Below, one piece after another: positions 6,150 through 11,369 of a DNA stretch of 11,369 bases. The notes under the pieces are model-generated. The model did not search any database, had not been told where the DNA came from, and was given only the letters and a program-made list of their open reading frames with translations. Origin of the DNA: Allobrachymonas sp. (GTDB lineage: Bacteria; Pseudomonadota; Gammaproteobacteria; Burkholderiales; Burkholderiaceae_C). Within the stretch, counting starts at the first letter, position 1; every line of letters starts with the position of its first letter. Location: contig JAGPIR010000023.1 in the NCBI GenBank assembly GCA_018054915.1, positions 1 to 11,369 of the forward strand, read 5' to 3'. Position numbers and translations under genes: made by a program.

Positions 6150-6431
6150 TTGATCAAGCACATCGTTATCTGGACACTGAAAGACCCTGCGGATGCGCGT
6201 CCGATGAAAGCGCTGCTGGATGGTTGTAGGGCCGTGGTGCCGGGTATCCTGGAATTTGAGGTCGGCATCCGTACCGACGGGCTGGAAGCCAATGCAGATA
6301 TCGTTTTGTATGCGGCTTTCGAGGACAAGACCGCACTGGCGGCCTACCAGGCGCATCCGCACCACCAGGCCGTGGGCGCGCAGATCGCGCAAATGCGCCA
6401 GTCGCGCGTGGTCGTCGATTACGAAACGTAG
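6150..6431 (+). CDS. Dabb (stress-responsive A/B barrel) domain protein
   Basis: A small single-domain protein of the dimeric alpha-beta barrel (Dabb) family, with the usual opening IKHIVIWTLKD, central LEFEVGIRTDGLEANADIVLYAAFED and closing HPHHQAVGAQIAQMRQSRVVVDYE. Homologues are mostly uncharacterised; plant members are stress-induced and some fungal members are polyketide cyclases, so the substrate here is unknown. I chose the TTG at 6150 (93 residues) because GGGGAGA at 6137-6143 sits six bases upstream and the family normally starts at MIKHIV. The in-frame ATG at 6135 would add five residues (98 in total) but has no Shine-Dalgarno. It follows azlD2 by 22 bases and is probably the last gene of the dusA-azlC2-azlD2 operon. 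Confidence 0.85.
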   Translation: MIKHIVIWTLKDPADARPMKALLDGCRAVVPGILEFEVGIRTDGLEANADIVLYAAFEDKTALAAYQAHPHHQAVGAQIAQMRQSRVVVDYET

Positions 6432-6538
6432 AATTTGAATCTGCGGCCTGTCTGCGAAGCGAGGAGCACCCACACCTCCTGTCCAGCCCTGATGAAAAGG
6501 ACGAAGCAGTTACAGCGGGTATGATTTATCTTTTCATG

Positions 6539-6557
6539 TCCTCCCGGCAGAGGAGGA
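6539..6557 (+). promoter_or_regulatory. Hairpin in the smc leader burying a GGAGG
   Basis: TCCTCC (6539-6544) pairs with GGAGGA (6552-6557) around a seven-base loop, just downstream of TATGAT (6520-6525), a 5-of-6 match to a -10 hexamer without a good -35. The 3' arm holds a Shine-Dalgarno-like GGAGG directly abutting an ATG that would start a six-codon frame ending at TAG (6575-6577). The zero spacing makes that minigene doubtful. Confidence 0.3.
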
Positions 6558-6563
6558 TGCCGT

Positions 6564-6594
6564 CCCGCTGGCGGTAGCGCCCGGGTTGTTGTTG
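6564..6594 (+). terminator. Bulged GC hairpin with T-rich tail just before smc
   Basis: CCCG (6564-6567) pairs with CGGG (6582-6585). After a CT bulge, GGCG (6570-6573) pairs with CGCC (6578-6581) around GTAG. TTGTTGTTG follows. This looks like a weak intrinsic terminator or attenuator. It ends 14 bases before the smc GTG, so it would sit inside the smc leader if transcription starts upstream, or end the Dabb operon transcript. Confidence 0.35.
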
Positions 6595-6608
6595 ACTCCC
6601 GAATAGCC

Positions 6609-9600
6609 GTGCGCCTGACTTCCATCAAACTCTCCGGGTTCAAGTCGTTTGCCGAGCCTACCAGTATCGCGCTGCCTGGCCAGCGGGTTGGCGTGGTTGG
6701 ACCCAATGGCTGCGGCAAATCCAACATCATCGATGCCGTGCGCTGGGTGCTGGGTGAAAGCAAGGCCAGCGAGCTGCGCGGCGAATCGATGCAGGACGTG
6801 ATCTTCAACGGCACCACTTCGCGCAAGCCCGCCAGCCGCAGCAGCGTCGAACTGGTGTTTGACAACACCGATCATCGTGCGGGCGGCCAGTGGAGCCAGT
6901 TTGCTGAAATTTCAGTCAAGCGCGTGCTGACGCGCGAAGGCGGCAGCAGCTACTACATCAACAGCCAACCGGTGCGCCGCCGCGACGTGCAGGACGTGTT
7001 CCTGGGAACGGGTCTGGGGCCGCGCGCCTACGCCATCATCGGGCAGGGAACCATTTCCCGCATCATCGAAAGCCGGCCCGAAGAGCTGCGCCTGTTTCTC
7101 GAAGAAGCCGCTGGCGTGAGCAAATACAAGGAGCGCCGGCGCGAGACCGAAAACCGCCTGGCCGACACACGCGAGAACCTGATCCGCGTAGAAGACATTC
7201 TGCGTGAGCTCAACGCCAACCTCGAAAAACTGGAGGTGCAGGCCGAAGTGGCGCAAAAATACCAGACGCTGCAGGACACTGGATCGCGCCGTCTGCACCA
7301 GTTGTGGTACCTCAAGCGAGCCGATGCGGCCTCAGATCAGGACCAGATTCGCGCCACGGTGGAACAGGCGCGCGCGGATCTCGAAAATCGCATGGCCGAC
7401 ATGCGCCATATCGAGGCCGAGCTTGAAACCATTCGTCAGGCGCATTACGCTGCAGGCGATCAGGTCAATCTGGCCCAAGGCCTGTTGTATGAGGTGACGG
7501 CCGAGATCGGCAAGCTCGAGGCCGAAATCCGTTTCGTGGTGGAAAACCGCCAGCGTATCGAACAGCGTCTGCGGCAACTGGATGAGCAGGAGAGCCAGTG
7601 GCACGAACGCCAGCAGGAGGCACAGCAGGAAAGTGAAACCCTGGTGGCACAGGGCGAGGAGCAGGAAGAACGGGAAGCGGTGCTGGCCGCGCAGCTTGAG
7701 GAGCAGCTGCAGCAGCTGCCTTCGCTGGAAGACGCCTTGTGCCAGGCCCAGCAACAGGCCAACAGCCAACGCGGCAGCGTGACCCAGGTGCAGCAGCAAA
7801 TCCAGGTGCTGGCGGCCGAACAGCGCAGCATCGACGAACAGGTGCGCCAGCAAAACCAGCGCCGTGAGCGTCTGCAGGCGGATCGCAACGCGCTGGCCGC
7901 TCCCGAAGCGGCGCAATTGGCGCACATGCAGGCGCAACTGGCCGGCAGCAGCGAACAGCTTGAAATACTGCAGGCGCGGGTGAACGAGTTGCAAGACCAT
8001 GTTCCGCAACTCGACGAACAGCGCAGCCAGGCGCAAAAGGCGCTCAACGACGAAACACACAAGCAGGCCGATCTGGCTGCGCGGCTGGACGCCCTAAAGG
8101 CCCTGCAGGAAAAAGTGCGAACCGATGGCAAGTTGGCGCCCTGGCTGCAGAAACACGGCTTGTCGGACATGCAGGAACTGTGGACGCGGTTGCATGTCCA
8201 GCAGGGCTGGGAGAATGCCTTGGAGGCAGCCCTGCGCGAGCGCATGGCCGCACGGGAAGTCGGGCGGCTCGAATCGGTGCGTGCCTTTACCAGCGATGCA
8301 CCTCCGGCCAAATTGAGTTTTTATGTATCGCCCGTCGCGTCCGTGCCGGATGCAGCCAAGGCGCTGCCGCACATGGTGGATTTGCTGCGTCTGCACGATG
8401 CTGGAACCAGAGCCTTGCTTACCGGCTGGCTGCATGGCTGCTACACCGCAGCTTCGCTGGAAGAGGCGCTGGAACAGCGCAGCCAGTTGCAGCCGGGCGA
8501 AGCCATTTACGTGCAAAGCGGCCATGCAGTCACCCGTCACAGCGTTGATTTTTACGCCCAGGACAGCGAGCAGGCTGGTTTGCTGGCTCGCGCCCAGGAA
8601 ATCGAGAATCTTGGAAAAGCCCTGCGTGCGCAGCAATTGATCCATGAAGAATGCCGCAACCGGCTGGCGCGCGCCGAAAGCGCCTACGCCGAAGCCAGTC
8701 AGCGTCTGGACGCAAACCGTCGCGAGGTTCACGCCTGCCAGGCTAGCCATCACAGCCTGCAGGTAGAACTTCTGCGTCTGACGCAACAGGCCGAGCAGAC
8801 CCGCGCGCGCAACGACCAGATCGGCCTGGACCTGGATGAAATAGACGCCGTACTGCAGGATTTGCAGGAGCGCCGCGTGGCCGCCGGGTCGACATTTGAA
8901 GAACTGGATCTGGCGTTGGCAGAGGCGCAGGAGCAATACGCGCGCCACGAAGAGGCGGTGTTGCATACCGAGCGCAAACTCAATGCTCACCGGGAACAGC
9001 TGCGCGCGCTGGAACGCCAGGCCCAGGAAACAGCATTCGCCCGGCGCACGCTGCAGGCGCGCATGAACGAATTGCAGCGCACGATTGCAGCTGCACAGCA
9101 GCAGTTGCAGGCGCTGGCGGCTGAGCAGGCGCAGGGCAGCAAGGATCTGGAGACACTCGCTGCAACGGCAACTCCGGATGGCCTGCAGGAAGCGCTTGCG
9201 CGCAAGCTGGAACGGGAGCAGCATCTGGCCGCGCAGCGCAGCAATTACGAAGACCTGACCAGTAAGCTGCGCGCCAGCGATGAGCGCCGTCTGGGGCTGG
9301 AGCGAGAGCTGGAGCCGCTGCGCAGCCGCATCACCGAATGGCAGCTCAAGGAGCAGGCTGCGCGCATCGGGGTGGAGCAGTACGCGCAATCGCTGGCTGA
9401 GGCTGGGGTGGACGAGGCAGCCCTGGCGCAAAGCATTGCGGATGAAGGCGTCAAGCTTTCAGGTCTGCAGGGTGAAATCGACCGCATCCAGCGTGAAGTT
9501 GCTGCACTGGGCGCCGTGAATTTGGCGGCCATGCAGGAGCTGGGCGCGGCGCGCGAGCGCAAGGGTTTTCTTGATACGCAGTCGTCCGACCTGAATGAGG

Positions 9601-10121
9601 CTATCGGTACGCTGGAAGACGCCATCCGCAAGATTGATGCCGAGACGCGTGAACTATTGGGCTCTACGTTCGAAACGGTGAACCAGCACTTTGGCCGCAT
9701 GTTCCCCGAACTGTTCGGTGGCGGTCAGGCAAAACTCATCATGACGGGCGAGGAAATCCTTGACGCAGGCGTGCAGGTCATGGCGCAGCCGCCGGGCAAG
9801 AAGAACCAGACCATCTACCTGCTCTCAGGCGGCGAAAAGGCGCTTACGGCCATTGCACTGGTATTTGCCATTTTTCAGCTCAACCCTGCGCCGTTCTGTT
9901 TGCTCGACGAAGTGGACGCGCCGCTGGACGACGCCAATACCGAGCGGTATGCCAAACTTGTCAGCCGCATGAGTACCGACACCCAGTTTCTGTTCATCAG
10001 CCACAACAAAATCACCATGGAAATGGCCGAGCAACTGATAGGCGTGACCATGCAGGAGCAGGGTGTTTCACGCGTGGTGGCCGTCGACATGGAAGCTGCG
10101 ATGCACATGGCGCAGGCGTGA
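6609..10121 (+). CDS. smc: Chromosome segregation/condensation ATPase SMC
   Basis: A 1170-residue SMC protein, normal length, which as a homodimer with ScpA and ScpB extrudes DNA loops and organises the nucleoid. N-terminal head: Walker A GPNGCGKSN (31-39), and the GQGTISRIIESRPEE segment behind it. A long Glu/Gln/Arg-rich coiled coil (about 170-505) leads to a globular hinge (about 505-660), followed by the returning coil (about 660-1010). C-terminal head: ABC signature LSGGEKAL (1072-1079), and Walker B LLDEVDAP with Asp1100 and catalytic Glu1101. All ATPase motifs are intact. The start is a GTG giving MRLTSIKLSGFKSF, the exact family N-terminus, yet no Shine-Dalgarno is visible. The hinge is of a divergent type and lacks the glycine-rich interface stretch that I would expect from Bacillus-type SMC. 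The zipA-like gene follows, as in many Burkholderiales. Confidence 0.97.
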   Translation: MRLTSIKLSGFKSFAEPTSIALPGQRVGVVGPNGCGKSNIIDAVRWVLGESKASELRGESMQDVIFNGTTSRKPASRSSVELVFDNTDHRAGGQWSQFAEISVKRVLTREGGSSYYINSQPVRRRDVQDVFLGTGLGPRAYAIIGQGTISRIIESRPEELRLFLEEAAGVSKYKERRRETENRLADTRENLIRVEDILRELNANLEKLEVQAEVAQKYQTLQDTGSRRLHQLWYLKRADAASDQDQIRATVEQARADLENRMADMRHIEAELETIRQAHYAAGDQVNLAQGLLYEVTAEIGKLEAEIRFVVENRQRIEQRLRQLDEQESQWHERQQEAQQESETLVAQGEEQEEREAVLAAQLEEQLQQLPSLEDALCQAQQQANSQRGSVTQVQQQIQVLAAEQRSIDEQVRQQNQRRERLQADRNALAAPEAAQLAHMQAQLAGSSEQLEILQARVNELQDHVPQLDEQRSQAQKALNDETHKQADLAARLDALKALQEKVRTDGKLAPWLQKHGLSDMQELWTRLHVQQGWENALEAALRERMAAREVGRLESVRAFTSDAPPAKLSFYVSPVASVPDAAKALPHMVDLLRLHDAGTRALLTGWLHGCYTAASLEEALEQRSQLQPGEAIYVQSGHAVTRHSVDFYAQDSEQAGLLARAQEIENLGKALRAQQLIHEECRNRLARAESAYAEASQRLDANRREVHACQASHHSLQVELLRLTQQAEQTRARNDQIGLDLDEIDAVLQDLQERRVAAGSTFEELDLALAEAQEQYARHEEAVLHTERKLNAHREQLRALERQAQETAFARRTLQARMNELQRTIAAAQQQLQALAAEQAQGSKDLETLAATATPDGLQEALARKLEREQHLAAQRSNYEDLTSKLRASDERRLGLERELEPLRSRITEWQLKEQAARIGVEQYAQSLAEAGVDEAALAQSIADEGVKLSGLQGEIDRIQREVAALGAVNLAAMQELGAARERKGFLDTQSSDLNEAIGTLEDAIRKIDAETRELLGSTFETVNQHFGRMFPELFGGGQAKLIMTGEEILDAGVQVMAQPPGKKNQTIYLLSGGEKALTAIALVFAIFQLNPAPFCLLDEVDAPLDDANTERYAKLVSRMSTDTQFLFISHNKITMEMAEQLIGVTMQEQGVSRVVAVDMEAAMHMAQA

Positions 10122-10127
10122 CGGCTT

Positions 10128-10156
10128 AAGGGGTACGGCGGTTGCATCCCTTTTAA
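10128..10156 (+). terminator. Weak hairpin after smc
   Basis: AAGGG (10128-10132) pairs with CCCTT (10148-10152), extended by G-T and T-A pairs inside, around a loop of about 11 bases, and followed by TTAA. It starts seven bases after the smc stop. The T tract is very short, so at best it is a leaky terminator. The region from 10153 to about 10310 shows nothing else that I can support. Confidence 0.25.
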
Positions 10157-10316
10157 TCCGGCCAGAGCAACGTTGCGTATGGAGGAGCGGACGCAAGAGC
10201 CTGTCACCAGTGTCGTGCTGATGGCAGGAATAAAAACTCCGGTCATCCCCAGTGGCCCGGCCATGTCCGAACGGACTGTTTGTCGTACCACCACAGCTAT
10301 CTGCTCTGTCAGGCAA

Positions 10317-10322
10317 TATACT
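10317..10322 (+). promoter_or_regulatory. Candidate -10 element for the zipA-like gene
   Basis: TATACT matches 5 of 6 bases of the sigma-70 -10 hexamer, but the base block 17 bases upstream (CAGCTA) is not a recognisable -35. If used, the transcript would start near 10329, which would exclude the upstream ATG at 10327 and support the start at 10366. Confidence 0.25.
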
Positions 10323-10365
10323 GTTCATGGTCGGTACTTTCGCATTTTTCTTTTCCGTTTTTTTC

Positions 10366-11369
10366 ATGGGCACATCTCTGCAATTTGGACTGGCCGCTGT
10401 TGGCGGAGCAGTGCTGGCGGGTCTGGTGGCGCACAATATTTGGGAAGCGCGCAAGAATCGCCCCCGTATGGCCGAACCACCGCCACCGTCAGCAGAGGCA
10501 CAGCAATCTGGCGCTATGGGACCCGGTCAGGAGCCGGATGCCGATGCAGGGCTGGCTTCCGAAGAAACCGGAACAGATGACCGGTCGTGCGTGGGGCTGC
10601 GTCTTTCCGATCTTGCGGCGCAAGGGCTGTCACAGGCGGTTGCGGCAGAAAAACGGCCGCTGGATCCCCTGATCGATGCCATCGCAGGCATTGAACTGGA
10701 TGCCGGTGTTATGGTCAGCGGCGAAGCAGCGTTGGCAGCATTGCCCGTTTCACGGCGCGTGGGTGACAAGTCTTTTGCCGTAGAGGGGCGCAATGCGCTC
10801 ACGCAGGAATGGGAGCCGCCACATGCTGGAAACCAGTACGACGCCTTTCAGGCAGGTGTGCAACTGGCCAACCGTGCCGGGGCATTGAACGATATTGGTT
10901 TTTCCGAATTCACGCTCAAGGCACAGGCGTTTGCAGATGCCGTCAACGGCACGCCGCATTTCCCCGACATGATTGAGGAAGTGGCCCGTGCCCGTGAGCT
11001 CGACCAATTTGCCAGCGCCAACGACGCACGCCTGAGTTTCATATTGCGCGCTCGCGGTGCGGCCTGGAGCACGGGGTATCTGCAACAGGTGGTGTCAGGT
11101 CATGGCTTTGTGGCCGGTGCCTTGCCGGGACGGCTGGTTTTGCCTGCTGTGCGTGCGGGCGATCCGCCATTGTTGAGCCTGGAGTATGACACCCAGGCTG
11201 CATTGGCCGAAGACTTGGAACAATCGGCCGTGCACGAAGTGCTCTTGTGTCTGGATATTCCCCAAGTTCCATCCGAACAACAACCTTTTCAGCGCATGTG
11301 CGTGATCGCGCAAGAGCTGGCCAAGATAATGGAGGGAGTCATCATTGACGGCAATGGCTACCGCATTGA
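10366..11369 (+). CDS. zipA: ZipA-like cell division protein, 3' end outside the window
   Basis: An open frame with no stop to the window edge, giving 334 codons from the ATG at 10366. It begins with a short N-terminal membrane anchor (LQFGLAAVGGAVLAGLVAHNIW, split here as residues 4-25), followed by a basic stretch (EARKNRPRM) and an acidic, Pro/Gln/Ala-rich linker (about 35-85). After this come a middle region with LDPLIDAIAGIELDAG and the C-terminal globular domain containing ARLSFILRARGAAWSTGYL, a hydrophobic LPGRLVLPA and a LLCLDIPQVP strand. This is the ZipA layout: an inner-membrane anchor, a flexible linker and an FtsZ-tail-binding domain that helps tether the Z ring. The identification rests on layout and on position after smc and, usually, before ligA. 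An alternative in-frame ATG at 10327 would prepend a Phe-rich stretch (GTFAFFFSVFF) and make the anchor unusually long. Neither start has a good Shine-Dalgarno. Confidence 0.75.
   Translation, partial: MGTSLQFGLAAVGGAVLAGLVAHNIWEARKNRPRMAEPPPPSAEAQQSGAMGPGQEPDADAGLASEETGTDDRSCVGLRLSDLAAQGLSQAVAAEKRPLDPLIDAIAGIELDAGVMVSGEAALAALPVSRRVGDKSFAVEGRNALTQEWEPPHAGNQYDAFQAGVQLANRAGALNDIGFSEFTLKAQAFADAVNGTPHFPDMIEEVARARELDQFASANDARLSFILRARGAAWSTGYLQQVVSGHGFVAGALPGRLVLPAVRAGDPPLLSLEYDTQAALAEDLEQSAVHEVLLCLDIPQVPSEQQPFQRMCVIAQELAKIMEGVIIDGNGYRI

Noticed and set aside
5495..6473. Antisense open frames across azlC2, azlD2 and the Dabb gene
   Set aside because: They lie opposite three well-supported, translationally coupled genes and show no domain.
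7570..7860. CAG-rich, Gln/Glu-rich stretch as a possible repeat expansion
   Set aside because: This is normal for the SMC coiled coil; no exact tandem repeat unit is present.
8094..9431. Long antisense open frame within smc (445 codons)
   Set aside because: A shadow of the smc coiled coil; Leu/Gln/Arg-rich low complexity and no supporting start signal.

Overview
The window looks like chromosome of a betaproteobacterium, most likely order Burkholderiales and perhaps family Alcaligenaceae. Reasons: GC-rich coding sequence, an smc gene followed directly by a zipA-like gene (a common order in this group, usually continuing to ligA), and protein sequences of the type seen in Bordetella/Alcaligenes relatives. 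This placement is inference from recalled families, not from a search. I see no phage, transposase, CRISPR array, rRNA or tRNA gene.

Layout. (1) 71-379, minus: a small exported protein resembling the N-terminal part of DUF3108 proteins; it looks cut short. (2) 380-734: a 355-base gene-free stretch with a strong bulged hairpin (557-618) and a smaller one (622-644), both upstream of (3) fumC, class II fumarase (735-2117). (4) fumC converges on an Lrp/AsnC-family regulator (2151-2609, minus) across a short GC hairpin. (5) The regulator is divergent from a first AzlC/AzlD branched-chain amino acid exporter pair (2737-3785). The AT-rich gap between them carries sequences close to the E. coli Lrp box. 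(6) After 196 bases comes dusA (3982-5040), whose stop overlaps the start of a second, YgaZ/YgaH-like AzlC/AzlD pair (5037-6127), followed by a small Dabb-domain protein (6150-6431). (7) A 177-base gap with two hairpins precedes smc (6609-10121). (8) A ZipA-like cell-division protein runs off the right edge (10366 onward).

How the genes fit together. The central block reads as amino acid homeostasis: an Lrp-type sensor next to two different two-subunit exporters of the AzlCD/YgaZH family. Lrp-type regulators are known to govern such exporters (azlB in the Bacillus subtilis azlBCDEF operon; E. coli Lrp acting on ygaZH). A tRNA-modification gene, dusA, is caught between the two exporter pairs and is apparently translationally coupled to the second. 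The right block (smc, zipA-like) is chromosome organisation and cell division.

Most of the window is ordinary housekeeping sequence. The items most worth a second look are the structured element upstream of fumC, the Lrp-box region with the duplicated exporter arrangement around dusA, the truncated DUF3108-like gene, and the structured leader of smc. I found no clear evidence of a wholly new system.
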